DNA from: Bisporella sp. PMI_857
Lineage: Eukaryota; Ascomycota; Leotiomycetes; Helotiales; Helotiaceae
Direction of reading: 5' to 3'
Length of the DNA stretch: 64,000 nucleotides
Assembly: GCA_021307315.1 (NCBI GenBank)
Contig: JAJSPD010000001.1
Location: forward strand, 744,001 to 808,000
Each line of letters begins with the position of its first letter. The stretch's first letter is position 1. The translations under genes and the position numbers were made by a program. The notes under the pieces are model-generated. The model had not been told where the DNA came from. It was given only the letters and a program-made list of their open reading frames with translations, and ran no database searches. Positions 23,066-36,100 of the stretch are shown here, in pieces.

Positions 23066-26000
23066 GCCGAACCCACAAACGCTCGTGATGCTGTTCTCCA
23101 ATCTCATTTCCGTATTACTGCACTCTCCTCTAGTTACTCGGCGTTGCTCAAGTCGTCCATGTCGTGGCTCTAGTCTATTTGATCCAGTTGTTTTCATGTT
23201 AGCGTTCTAAATTGACTTAGGAAGTCCAGGGTCTTTCTGGCAGAAAAAACAACGACTTACGCTTGTCTGGTCTAAATGAGTGAGAGTGGGCATGTGGCTC
23301 ACTCGGATGCCCCTCTCCGCAAAGTTGGTGAGCCGTTGATAGCGCTGGCGGCCTCGCTGCGAAGCAGCAAGTTCCTACCCGTTGAGTAGCTCCCATAGAC
23401 GCAACTTGTGTCGTGTGAGTCAGCTGTTTAGCAAAAATTCAATAACCCCAACTAAACCTAAAGAATGTTCTCTGGCATAAAGTTATTCCGTCGCCCATTT
23501 CTGGGTGTGTGGTTGTGTCAACTTAGATCTTCCATCCCAGTAGTCCGTTCGTTGGGCTCTAAAGGATCTGACACCGACCTTGCAAGCCACATGGGATGGT
23601 AACCCGTGATCATCGAATTGTCCCCTCTCCACCAGGACGACTCCTCTTACGCTCAAAATGGATCCTCGTCCGGATTTCGATGCTAAATCTGGGTTTCTAC
23701 AGGTACTTGCACCTGATACTTCTGCTTACTGTAGATGGATAAATTAGCCATAGTTCAAGTATACACACGGTAGGTGTCAACATCTTGCACCCACAGCGGC
23801 AGAAAGCACTGACCATTTCGACAAGCAGTGGAGCGCATGAGGGCACAAAGCCTGTGTACATCAAACAACGAACACAAGGTTCTTCCCGGAGATAGCACTT
23901 ACAGTAAGATTGAATTCAAGCAAGGTGTTGCCTGCTATTGGCTGTGTCTAACATCAAATCTCAACTGCTCCATTCACGGGTGAGGCGGTCAGAAAATTTG
24001 ACAGTTGAAATCCAGTCAATTTTGTCAGATGAGCTGGAACACTTCTGTTTTCCCGATCATGTTCACGCTGAAATTGGCTTTCCCGCCGAACTGCCGGTAA
24101 CAGAAATGGCTTACATTGCGATCGCTATGCGCAAGACCTGCCAATGTGGCTAGATCGGGAAGTCATCAATTCAATCTTGTGGCTCTCGTAGTATTGGGAT
24201 GGTATAGTTCTTGAGGATTGGCAGGATTGGTGATGGCGCGATATTAGGGCTTTCAGTGCCGTTTGAGATCGCCCCTCTCCCGCGTCCAAGCCTTTGTTGG
24301 CGGAACATAAGCCTCATTCGACCTTCCTCCGCTGTCGCTTCTCCGCCTTATGCAAGCCACGAAGGAAAGGACCAAGCGAGGATTAGGAAATGTACTTACA
24401 TTACGAGTAATAGTGCCCTGCTTGAATTAATTCTGACCAATGGACTTTTGTTGTCAATTTAAAGTGCCAAGTCGCCGATTAAAAACGGTACTATACATCC
24501 TATTTGGATCTAAATGTGCAAGTCTTTATGAGTGACGGAGAGAGAGACAGAAGATTTGGTTTGTATTCGCAAGTAAGACTGCTGCCGGCTTGTCCTTTTT
24601 TTAATTCATTTTTGTTAATTAACTTTCGTTGCTGTTTGGGAATTAAGAGGTAGTGCAGTGTCTCAAGAAGGAAAAAGAGAGCCTTCGTTACTGATGATAG
24701 ATCATTTCTGAATTGTAGCTAGGCATCTCTAGTCCCATCACTGCCGCTAGATATCAAAAGAACAGGTTAAAATAGCGAATCAAAACATAAAAGGGTTTCG
24801 CTTGACCACTTGGCGGCGGATCAATTGATCCGATGCTTTTGTGGTTGGAGAGGAAGTCAGGAGCGAAGTGAGGCTGTATGCGCGGTAGTCAGTTTTGTAT
24901 ACATTGTATGAAGATTTCGATATACTGACCACTTGTTTCTTAATATTTTTTGAAATAACTCAGTCGACGGGAAAGAAGATATCAATTTACAAGACAAGGA
25001 AAGTCAGATCGGAGGATCAATTCTTCAGGAGAGGCGATATACTAGTGCATCCATATACCATGCAGCCTGATTTCACGCAAGGCTCCAAAGCCTTTTGGAT
25101 GTGTTGATGCGGGAGAGCACATCGACATCTTGACAAGCTTCGAATGTGCAGCATCTTTTCTCCTGTATGACAGCCGGTCCCGCAGCATCTTTGCCCACAG
25201 AGAAATATGCTCTACAAGATTCTGTGAGCCCTAAAGCTCCCTATTTCTGAACTGCAATTCGTTTTAGGAGATTCAAATGCTACACGATTTTGTCTGCCTC
25301 GGGTTCACATGGCCGACGGCAAAGTTGATGACAAGGTCCATAAGGTTATCTGGCAAAATCAAGAGCTAGTTATATTTCCCCACAGTCAACTGCCCCCCGG
25401 AACCTGTTATTTAAGCGTCAAAAACTGCTTGTGCCTAGGCTGTACTGTGCTGTGCCGGGAAGATCCTTTACTATATCGCCTGCGGAAGGCGTTCGACTCC
25501 AAATAACTAAAAGGTGGGCGGGCGGGAGAAAAGTTGCGAACTACTTCCCTTGAGCCTAGTTCCTAGACTGTAAGCCAAAAACTTGCTTTTAGCGCGAACC
25601 AATGGTTCCGCAAATAAGAATCTAAAATGGCGAACAGACGACTCATGAGCGATGACTTATTGCTGAAAGTGGTAGTGGCTGATAGATTACTGGGTCTGAG
25701 GGGATTCCAAGATCAATGGCAGGCTGCCCCACCAGTTAGAGCAGCGATATCGAGCTCTGATACTGTAGCGTGATGTAAACGAACGCCCAAAAGAGGAGGG
25801 AGTCAAGGCAAGGCAAGGTGACGGTTTAGCAAGAGATATCTGGTTATGTTTCCTGATTAGCCGCTGTGTTATATGGTCCAGTAGCTTAGAGTGCAGCACC
25901 GTGTTGAAGGTAACCGAATTTTGATTTAGATGATGTTCGTGAGCCTAAGGTGTGGATGCAGGGCGAGAAAGATGGTGGCGCTCCCTCACACTCCCTCACT

Positions 26001-26541
26001 TAACCCAAGGCCTATGATTGGCTCATTTAAGTAGATAATACACCTCCAACTCCACATTCAATGACGAGTTTGGTGCCAGGGTCTAAACATCATGAATCGC
26101 AAGGTCGAGCACGCAAATGCGCATAAAGTAAATGATAGAATTGCGTTGCAAGTTTTGAATACTGGCATTCAATCTGGTTATTTTCAGTTTTGCCGTACCG
26201 TTAGTCGACCCCTAGCTGTCATTTTTGACTAAAACCCTTAGAATGGGCCAATTGGCCCGAGAGTAGGTATTGAAGAAGCAGGAAGGATTAGACTTTGTCT
26301 AGGTCATCCACGATTTTGCTTTTGGATGCTCAGCAGCGGGTACACCTACGCCATGGCTTGCCCTGTTGCGGCAAAGATATTGCGGATCCATACTTTTATC
26401 GGACCCCGAGAATTTTGAAAAGTTGAGAGGCATGCTCTTCCAACCAGTGAGAATGATCATCATCTTCTTCTACTCTTGGCCGTGACACAATCAGGTGAAT
26501 GGTCTAGTCCGCTTCCGGAACCTGTGATAGGGTTTCAATAT

Positions 26542-26574
26542 GGTGGGTGGAGGTGGTGGTGGTGGTGATGGTGG
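26542..26574. repeat. GGT-rich microsatellite
   Basis: Repeated GGT with one GGG and single interruptions on the plus strand. The reverse complement reads ACC repeats, giving a spurious proline run in one frame. Confidence 0.8.
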
Positions 26575-26971
26575 CCTCACCGCTTTGTTGTAGGGCCACC
26601 CGGGATTTCTCTGGTGTGCTACTACCGTCGATATACTATAGGCTACATGGGAATAAATGTGGTTCCTTGGGGACTTTTGCTTGTTATTTCCCAGCTCTCT
26701 TCCTATTCGTCTGGTGTTTCTGGGGGTTGAGCCGGGTAGGGTAGTGCTGGATGTGGCTTGTTCAGTGATGCGCTTCCAAGCCCTTAACACCACCCCCAAA
26801 CCCCCCCGTCTACACAGACCCGCTCTGTTTCTAAAAGAAACTGTTGTGGTGTCTCCTTGGATGGAGTCAAGCCCACCGCCCCAAAACTTCATTCAACGCT
26901 TGAGCCTTTTGGGCAATTACGTGGTTACATTTCTGGGCATACTCGACGCTACCTCAGCTATGCTAACGCCC

Positions 26972-27043
26972 AAATAATAATAATAATAGTAATAACGCAC
27001 TTGGCTATTAAACTGTAAATATGCGAGAGAAAAAAAAAAAAAA
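26972..27043. repeat. AAT microsatellite followed by A14 run
   Basis: AAT/TAA repeats at 26972-26995 and a 14-base A run at 27030-27043, separated by unique sequence. Confidence 0.75.
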
Positions 27044-28109
27044 CAGAGTAGAGCGCTGGTATTGTTTCAGTGCATGCTGATTCGTGCTGTGACCTTTGTT
27101 CTGTCCACCATCTTGTTTCCCTGCCTCACCTCCCGTCCGGCCTGCTTGTCATTGGCCCCTCCTAGTAATTACTCGGGTTATTTGTTTACGGCTCCTCTAT
27201 CTATGATGAAAGAGCACAGGGATACAAACCCTACACGTCGAATTGTTATGTAAAGGTCCCTTTGCCTCCCCCCGCCTTGAGATCGTCCATATACTTCCCA
27301 TATCCTCACAACCATCCCTTCTTGTTTCCCCAAAAATATTTTCTCAAGACTGCTTCAAGCGCACTCCAAAAGTCATCGATCTCCCGCTCATAACACTCAA
27401 AATACAAGCGCGACCACCGATCATCACCTGCATTATCCATCAACCGATAGGATCGCATTCTTGTTTGCGTTGAATTCGGTCCCAGCAATTTGTTCTGGCA
27501 TCTGTATGTGACACGATCACCAGTTTGCTGGCTCCGAAGATCTGATACCTATCTCAAGTACCGCCTCTGGCACCCCTACGCTAGTTGTGGAAGCCATCTG
27601 ATGAGCTTAATTTCGAAAGAATTTCGAAACGTCCTAGCACTCCACACCACACGAGTCTTACGCAGGCGGTAGGAGGAATTGGGAGTTCTTGTGTCTGTCG
27701 ATCCCTTCTGAAGAGAAGGTCAGCCCTTGTACACCAGGCGGCCCCACCCTATTCTATCCTAGCAGTACCGCTACAACACACTACACTACACGACACTACA
27801 CACTTTACCCCCCCAGCAACGGAGAGGAGAAGCCCGACTGGGTTCTTCACGCTACGCTATAAACCTCCTATCATAGAACGTCCTTGGGCTATTGCTGAAG
27901 AGCCAACCAGTGACCTGGATCCTTTTGCTCTTCTGTCAAGTACATAAGAACGCTGATCCCGTCTATTGATCGACTCCATCTTTCTGCAAACTCACTCGGC
28001 CGAAACGTAGTAACACAGCTTACTACGGGGTCCTGCATCTAATCCGCGCGTTTTTTGAAACGACCTTCCTCCTACTCGGGAGAACGTCCTTTTTACATCG
28101 ATCTCGAAG

Positions 28110-29369
28110 ATGACAATGACCATCGACAATCAACAACGGTTCGGCATGAATTTCGACCATATGCCTCCCTACGCCAGCTCGCCGCAGTTCACTAATCCTT
28201 GGAATTCAGCATCCGCGCCGTCGCAAAACCACAACGTTTATGCTTCTTCACACAACGCACACCATCTTCATCTAGACCCTCCGAAACCTCAGCAACAGCC
28301 TCCACGCATACACAGCAATGTGTCTATGGGTTCCTATGCCAATGGCCCTATCACAGCGGCTTCATCAGCTTCAGCAGGTAGCTCTCTCTTGCCGGATGTC
28401 TATGCCTCACAGGAATTACTCACCATGTCCCAAGGTTTGCTGAGTCCAAACCGTTCCATATCTACAGGATATGGGACTGGAGGTTCCTACTCAAGCGCAC
28501 CATCCCCGGTGCACAGCACTTACGCTGCCTCTTCCGCGCCATACGAGTCTATGGGATATGCTCCTGCACCTATACGATCGACGTATGCGATCGCGCAAGA
28601 TAACGTTAGACGTCTATCACAACCGTCAGTTCCCTCAAACTCTTTCCTTGACGTCCAAACCGACGCGGAACGACTCCAGCGACAGAACTCCCTTGTTGAC
28701 ATGAATGACAGAGTGAACACTGAATCTACCAGAGCCTTTGGCGACGCAATTGATGCCAGTAGAGGCATGATGGCCCTGAGCCAGAATCAAGACACACCGC
28801 GCAACATCTATGGGCCACAAGCTCGTGGAGGACGAGGATCAGCTGATTCATATGGCTTTCCTACAGCACATTCGACGAGTTCTTCGATATCCTCATCGAG
28901 CGCATATCCAGGATACTTTGGTGGCTCAGTAGACTCGTCCGTCAGTGAATATTCGCACTCAAATGCCGGCTCAGACATTGAATCGGTTTCTTCGCGAACA
29001 CTACCAAGGCCTTCGGGGCTTCTCGCCAGTGGTTCTATCCCCCCAGCACCATCGTCAATGATGGGCCAATTCAGCTCCAAGATGGCCTCAACGGCGCAAA
29101 AGAAACATAAGTGCAAAGTATGCGACAAGCGATTCACTCGGCCAAGCTCTTTACAGACACATATGTACAGTCATACTGGTGAAAAGCGTGAGTAATTCCG
29201 ATGTGCAAACTCGCGAGAATTTACTGACAGTAATGGAGCATTTTGCTGTGAAGTCGAAGGCTGTGGCCGACACTTTTCAGTCGTTTCCAATTTGCGCAGG
29301 CACCGCAAAGTACACAAGGGTGAAGCGCGGTCAGAAGCTGGATCAGAGGATCATCACTCCGACGATTAA
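28110..29369 (+). CDS. flbC: C2H2 zinc-finger transcription factor, FlbC-like
   Basis: Putative DNA-binding regulator. Exons 28110-29187 and 29239-29369 (intron 29188-29238, GTGAGT...GGAG) give 402 aa. The first ~325 residues are Ser/Pro/Tyr/Ala-rich and low complexity, as in an activation domain. Two tandem C2H2 fingers sit near the C-terminus: CKVCDKRFTRPSSLQTHMYS with its second His, a TGEKPF linker joined across the intron, and CEVEGCGRHFSVVSNLRRHR. A short tail rich in Glu, Asp and Ser follows. This arrangement matches Aspergillus FlbC, an activator of asexual development, in the order and sequence style of the fingers. Orthology is from memory of that family and not verified. The intron splits the two fingers, so unspliced RNA would encode a one-finger protein. 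Gene-free DNA flanks both sides (10 kb upstream, 3.7 kb downstream). Confidence 0.72.
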
Positions 29370-32300
29370 CGCAAATTCTGGACCCCCGATGATCATAAAC
29401 ACTACCACATCCGACCTGTGAATACTCTTTTGAAACAAAAAAATGCTAGTGTCAAAAAAGCCGGGGCAGAAGTCCCCTTTGACAATTTTTTTTTGGCGAA
29501 GTTATGTTTGCGATATCCCTTCACGCGTTGTTGATATCTAATTCTATGAGAGCGACTGCTTGGTTTTACACGACACGAAATGTTTACCTAGATGAACATC
29601 TTATTCTAATACTATCACTAAGAAAGAGCCTCCTTGGGGATGGATGGCCTTCGGGACATGGGATTGCACTCTATGAAGTGCTTTGATTTTTTGGAGTTTA
29701 GAGGAGTGTGGCGCCGGCCCGTTGATATATGCAAAAGGCCGCAACGGATTGTACTATTAGCTTTTCATCACTCTCGCTATATATACCCCACAGCCTTCGA
29801 AGGCTGTAGCACTGTCGCTACTTTAGATTAATTACAGAGGAATGAGAGAAAGATTTAAATATAGGGGATTGTTCCCTCGTTCTTTTATTAACAGTGTCAA
29901 ATGCTCGCTCCTAGCTACTTTTGAATTGCATAGTTACAATCAATTCTATTTTCTCTTTCCAACGACCGCCTCACCATTCGCACCAGCAACAATTCGACCT
30001 CCATGACAACATGGCATTCTCTCAAGAAAGAACCAGATTCAGGATTCGCACCCCGCATCTAGAAATTTCGCATTGGAGCCACCGTCCCAACAACGCCAGG
30101 TCAGCGCCGATCGCCACCATCTCAGGGACCAGCGCCGAAAGGAACAGTAGATCCCGTGACCGCCTTTACACGGCCGCAACACCATTCCAAGAGCAGCCAA
30201 GATCGGCATTGATGACGGGGTCGTGCTCAATCTGAAACGACAGGGCTCAGTTGTCAAAACTTCGAAATCGAATCAACGATATCGACAATCCGTCATCGTG
30301 CTTATACGATTTAGGGGGCGACATAGGTTAATTATCGGAACTAAGATATTAATATAAGTATGCATTTAGAGAAGGGATTAACATATGAGAATACTGATAT
30401 GAGATGTGTATAGGCTGGGTTGCCCACTGTATGGGGGACGAAAGGATTGGGAATGACGCAGGAAGCGGCAAGAACTACTCCTTCACATCCAACTGAGAGT
30501 ATGAGGCGGTTTTGAGGGCTCGACAAGAGCCTCTCCAGTCCCTCCCCCCATCACCAAAAACTGATAGCTTCCGGGATACCCTTCCACCCTTCACAATTTG
30601 GACAACTCGCCCTGGATAACGAGGACCCCTACACCATCATCATAACTCAGGGTCCACGCTAACAAAATCATGTTCCGAGCTGTGTGATTCTCCATCAGCG
30701 CCTAACTGCCGACCGCCAACGAATGCCATCATCATGGGCTACGCAAGAGCCCCCCCTCCCAAACAAGCACATTTTGGAGAATGTTGTGTGGGTGGGGAAT
30801 GACAAGGGGGATGCTATGACGAAGGTGGCTTGATGCACCGCAAGGGTTTGATCATCATGAGGCGTCAGGGATGTTATGCCACAACGTTACAATCATGATG
30901 TCGCTTACTGAGATTTGACCCGCCCAGATTGGCCGTGATTTAGCAGGTTTCGGGGAGGCAAATAGTAATGACATAGAGGGAGAAAGGGGGCCAGTGAGGG
31001 GGGGAGTGAGACAGGAACCATAAACCATTGGTATGCGCTGCCCTTGCTTCTTTTTCTTTTTTTTTCTCTCTCTTTCTGGTTGGTGTTTGAATGTAGTCCC
31101 CGGTGGATGAGACACCTGCTTTAGGCCAACAGAGAAAAGGAATGCTGTCACGAAAAGAAGTGGAACAAAATTGAGGAAGTGAGGAAGGGGCGGCTGGAGT
31201 AAAATCTGATTGGTATATTAGAAATAGGGCGTGCCTACAGTGTGATGCCTTGAATGCTAGGCGAGAAGATCTACCGGCAGCTATCGCTTTCAGGCACCAA
31301 CGCCTTTGTAGGAAAAGTTGAGGGTGCACAGAAAAGTCCTCAGGATAACCGCTTGGCTTAGCGTTCCGCAAGGAATCCACGGCCGCAGCAAGATCCAAGT
31401 TCTCGGAATGAGATATCATCTTGTGCTCCATGACATGTCAAAGGTAATACCGGCGATACAAGATCTGAAATTGCTATGCTAGTTTCAGCAAAATGGTGTT
31501 ACGAGACCATCATTCTTGTACCCAACACGCACGACTGGCTTCAACCTACAATTATTTATCAATTCTCCTTGCAGTTTCACTCAAATGACTTTCTTGCCTT
31601 TCTTGCGCCTTAATAGTGTTAAATCATGCGCAATTTTCTTTTGTTACCTTTGAGCCAAACTTCAAGTCTAGTTAAGATTCCTCCGACTTTGCCATCAGTC
31701 AGCCTCCGGACTGTAGAATTCTATAACAAGCTCCATTGAGTCTTAGGAGAGTAATTTTTGCACGGATCAAAGAACACCTCATCTTTTTCATACATGCGAA
31801 TCCATCATCCAAGAAGTCTGTGGATGCCAAATTCCACCCTGCGGTACGCCATGCGGCTAAAATCTCACAATGGGTGGAAATCGTACCCGTACCCGTTGCG
31901 AACTCCCCATTGCACCTGTAGCATCATCCGTAATAGTATCGTAGATACGAAGCAAACCTTCAATTCTACCATGGTCAAAGCTTCAAAATCAAACGTCCAA
32001 GTTTCCGCGTTCCACCTACCTCAGAATCTCAAAATACCTTTTTCGATATCGCAAACGCTGCGTGCGGCCTTCGATCCCCCAACTTGCAGGATCTTCCGAA
32101 AGCGGTAATTACCAAACAGGCACAACATTTCACGCTCCGCAATTCCATCGCGTAGAGCTAGAAATTATATCCATATCGATCCCGCCCTCCATGATGTTAA
32201 CCCAGATTTCCTTCTCGCACCCGGGCACGCAAAATCGCGCTTCCCTTCTCCTCACCCTGTTTTTCCGGCGCCGCGGCATTGGGATGGCTTAGGGGGCTTG

Positions 32301-33114
32301 AGGTATGCGTATGGCTCCTTCTAGTTTGCTACGAACAGGCATGGGCAACGTATCATCTCACGCGTGGGTTCCCTTAACGGTAAAATACCTTCTGCAATTC
32401 TCTGCGCGCTCGTAGGCGTCTCTATTTGCTAACCTGGGGATCGTGGTGGGCGGTGCGTGGGCGCTCTTGTATTGGATGGGGGACGAACTGTACTGGCTGG
32501 TGGGAGTAGGTCGCTGGGTGCTGATGGCCGAGCTTTCCTGTCCCGGGGGCGGCGCGATTGTTGCTGGTTATAGCGCAGGAGTAGGCTAGTGTGGTTGGTA
32601 AGGTTGAGTAGGATTTTGAGCGAGTTATTTTTTTTTGGAGGGGATGGTATCGGAAACAGAGGCGTGCGGGGGTTTGGAAAAGGAGAACAGGTCTTGAAGC
32701 GTAGTATTAGCAGATTATACGCTATCAGATGGTCCCAATGTATAACCTTAACAGACATGGAAATGTGGCATGAGCAGAAACCAGAGGAGTGAACAAAATA
32801 GATTCATGGAACAGAGCTCAGGCTCAAATTTTAATGCCACTTGGTAATCGAGGTCATAATTATTACATTTTCTTAACCTATCATACAGTCTCAACATTGC
32901 TCGCCTCTAACGCGCAGCATACTCTAATTCTCCCTCATCCACAAGCGCCAGCTCTCAGCGATCTTATTATCTGTCATCTTTTTGCTGGGTCTCATGTTGC
33001 TTGGCGTCTTTTGCACAAAAGTCTTCATTCTTCCAGTCTGCACATATCTTAGCCTATGGATGAGAAGGAGATGAGCTAAGGCACAATGTTGAGCAGCTTA
33101 CCCCGTGACATTCC
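29370..33114. other. Gene-free region between FlbC-like gene and SF3B1
   Basis: 3.7 kb between convergent genes, expected to hold two 3' UTRs. I see only short open frames. One of 74 codons (30010-30234, starting MAFSQERTRFRIRTPH) has a gene-like composition, but I find no splice partners or family. A pyrimidine tract (CTTTTTCT-type) lies near 31051-31078. No RNA gene recognised. Confidence 0.45.
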
Positions 33115-36100
33115 TCAAATGACAATCGACAACTCCGGTCGGTCCATTTTCTCGTCATCTAAGTTAGGATAATAAGGGACCATACTATCTGCGGCTCCGA
33201 CATAGCAGCAATTGTAAAGTGACCAGTATGGCTGTCTGACTTTCCGAGCAGGGTGAAACAGCCCTGCCCAAACGTAGTTCATGGTCAAACCAGGGCCAAC
33301 TGCCATGCGAATCGCATCAATGGCCTCAATAATCCGGTCGATAACGTGAGGACTAGTCTCGAAAAGGTTGGGGTAGAGGAGGTTTAGAAGATGGAGCATA
33401 GCATCCTCACATCCAAGACCAACAACACCTAGTGCGACATGTTTGACGACTGATGCAGCAGTCTGTCGATGGACTTGGTCCCTGTCGATTAGAGCATCTT
33501 CTAGAAGTGGCGTGACGGCATAGACGTAATCTTTGGCCATCTCTCCGATATACTCGAAAAGGAAAGAAAGAGATTTGAGAACACCGTTCTGAACGTTTAG
33601 TTCAGGAACCCGGTACTCGTTCATCAATGCAGGAAGTACTGTGAACGGTGCACATGTTTCCGCAACAATGCCGATGGCCACGGCTGTACACACACGAGAT
33701 TGACGCTCCTGGACACGAAGATTGTTCAATAGAGTTGCAAGAACGTCTTGGGGACCAATTGCCTTTGCAATGAAACCGAAAGTGTTGTTGGCGGCTCTTC
33801 GAATCCCCTTCTTATGAGCCTTGAGCATATCTAACAACTCGAAACAGATTCTCATCCACTCTCGTGCATTGACACTCTCCGGCCCACGATCAGCAATACG
33901 CCCTACGAGATCAATGGTGTTCTCTTGAACTTTCTCGTGTCGATTGCGAAGAATTGGCGTTAGTCTGGGGAGCAGATCCTTAATAGGCGGCTGCATTTGG
34001 CTGATACCAACCACGGTAACAATAGAACGCAGAGCTCCTAGGATCGAGCCAAGTACCTCTGGATATTCTTCACCAAGATATTCGTATAGAACAATACCAA
34101 GCTTGCCCATTAACGCATCTTCTCCACACTGCTTCATAACCATCGCAATTCGCGAAATAAGATCAGCAGCTTGTTGTCGGACTGTGGCAGATTTATTATT
34201 GAGTCGCCAGAGAATCGTACTGACAATCTGGGGAAGGTATGGTTTGCACCGCGTGCCCAAAGCATTGACTACGGTCCCGAAACCATTGAGCATAATGATA
34301 TCCTCGACGCTCTGCTCTTGAAAAGAATGAAGGATACCATCGATCAACCTCTCCTCGAGCCGCTCTGAGATATCTGCTGCGCCTAGACTAGCAATGACCT
34401 TCTCAACAGTCTCCACAGTCATCTTCCGGTACGCTTCACTCTCGTCCTTTAGGTTGTTGACAATTCGTTCCACAATCTCGCCGACGCCGACTTTTTGGCC
34501 AAGATCAACTGTCGTCTCTACGACCTGTCTGTAGTTGCGCTTGTCTAGGGCCATTCGTCGGACCCAGAAACTTTTGAAAAATTCATCCAAGACCTGCTCC
34601 TTCAGATAACCCGCAGTGACACCTTCCGTGCCAGCACATTGAGAGACAACTTTCAGCACCACTTTCTTCATCTCTTCATCTGGTGATGAGAATTCTCTCA
34701 GCAGAATCTCCATGATCTGACTTGTGTAGTAATTGGCATATTCTTCGTCCATCAATGGGATGATATACCCAACCGCCTTGAGGAAACCTGCAAGACCCTT
34801 TCCACGTTGCTTTCGAGCTCCTGTCCATAATGGATTTAGAATCTCATCAAAACTCTCGATGCCATAAGGGTTTGCTGCTTCAGCCAAGGCGGCAATGGCC
34901 AAACTAGTCACTGTCCGAACTTTCGTCTGATCATCGTTCAGGTTGCCTCCAATGCAATCAACGAGCCCTTTGAGATGTGGGAGAACGGCGCAGCCCATCA
35001 GGATAGGAATTTGCTGGATAATTTTACATCCTGTGTGGCGTGCCATCCATGATTTTTTACTTCTACAAACGGCGCGCAAGAATGGAAGCATCGTGGGGAT
35101 ACCCAAGGCGGAAGCTACGACAGCGAAGGCTCTAGCGGTTGTGTTCCTGACATATTCGTCAACATGATCAATGTCAGGTCGCATGGTACTGATCATATGA
35201 GCGAGACCTGCAGCTTTACTGAGATTCGAGATGATTTCTCGACCTTCGACTCTGGCATAGTAATCCTGGTCGATAAGAAGAGGCTCGATAACAACCAAGA
35301 TCTTATGAACATATGGTCGGACTAAATCATCGAGTTTATAGAGAACTCGGTCAATGACTTTGACCAGTAAATGCCGTTCCTGGTCCTCTAAAGTCTTCTC
35401 CATTAAAAGTGGCAAAATTTGATTGAAAAGTGGCCCAGCACCAAACTGCCGTGCGTTATCTGTGATTTGACGAAGAGCGGTCTTTCTCATTGGTGGTGTA
35501 CCGTTTTTGACCTTCAGCAACAGCCTCATGATCTTCCGTTCTTTAAGTTCCTCCACACTCATGGTATTCTCATCGCTCCCGTCCGTGAGTTTACCAAAAT
35601 ATGCCATATCCTCTGCTCTAAAAAATGCAAGATCACCAACTCCTGGAATCTCTGTTGGCAATTGCTTACCAAAAGTTCTGCCGCTATCCGGATCTTGCAT
35701 CATAAAACCAGTGGAGGGGGCTGGGGTAGCCATGAGCTTTTGCGAAATTGCTCGAATAGGCGCATAGCCTGGTGGTGGATCAAGTATCTTATATCCCTCG
35801 GAAGGTAACATCATGTCGAGCTCTTCATCAGATAAAGGCGCGTTTCTGGCTGAGATATCTGTACCGAATGCTGTGGGCATGACAGGTCCTCCAATTTGTG
35901 AAGGATGCAGTGGTGTCACTAGACCTTGATTCCCCATAGGTGTTGCGGCCGGTGCTTGATCCCATCTTGACCGCCGCCTAGGAGTTTCATCCACAGCTGG
36001 ACCTCCAATAGCTGGTGTCTGGTCCCACCTAGACCGCTTGACTTTTGAGTCTGCCGGCTGAACGGCTTCAGTTGTAGATTCAGATCCAACATCCCATCGT

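Larger units (their letters stand above)
18022..28109. promoter_or_regulatory. Gene-free region of about 10 kb upstream of the FlbC-like gene
   Basis: The longest gap in the window; most others are under 1 kb. I find only short unrelated open frames on both strands, none with family resemblance or a joinable splice pattern. It contains purine tracts (22432-22495, 23025-23065), a pyrimidine-rich block near 22640-22740, CAC/CAG, GGT and AAT microsatellites, an A run and a CACTA-rich stretch just upstream of the next gene. This fits a long promoter and 5' leader of a developmental regulator. The first few hundred bases are presumably the RAX2 3' UTR. No tRNA, rRNA or intact transposon recognised. 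Confidence 0.5.

Noticed and set aside
23280..23410. Small hairpins (GGGCAT/ATGCCC and GCTGC-GAA-GCAGC) suggesting a structured RNA
   Set aside because: Short stems of 5-6 bp occur by chance and match no known RNA family I recognise.
25480..25510. GTTCGACTCC resembling a tRNA T-loop
   Set aside because: The flanking bases do not form a T-stem and no acceptor, D or anticodon arm is found upstream.
26491..26892. 133-codon minus-strand open frame with a proline run
   Set aside because: The proline run is the reverse of the GGT microsatellite; no family resemblance or splice partners.
27585..27947. 120-codon plus-strand open frame just before the FlbC-like gene
   Set aside because: Low-complexity and in the probable 5' leader; no family match. 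It may be a chance frame or leader uORF.
11296..32000. RIP-mutated transposons in the gene-poor stretches
   Set aside because: Base composition is not strongly AT-biased, and no terminal repeats or transposase/reverse-transcriptase motifs were seen.
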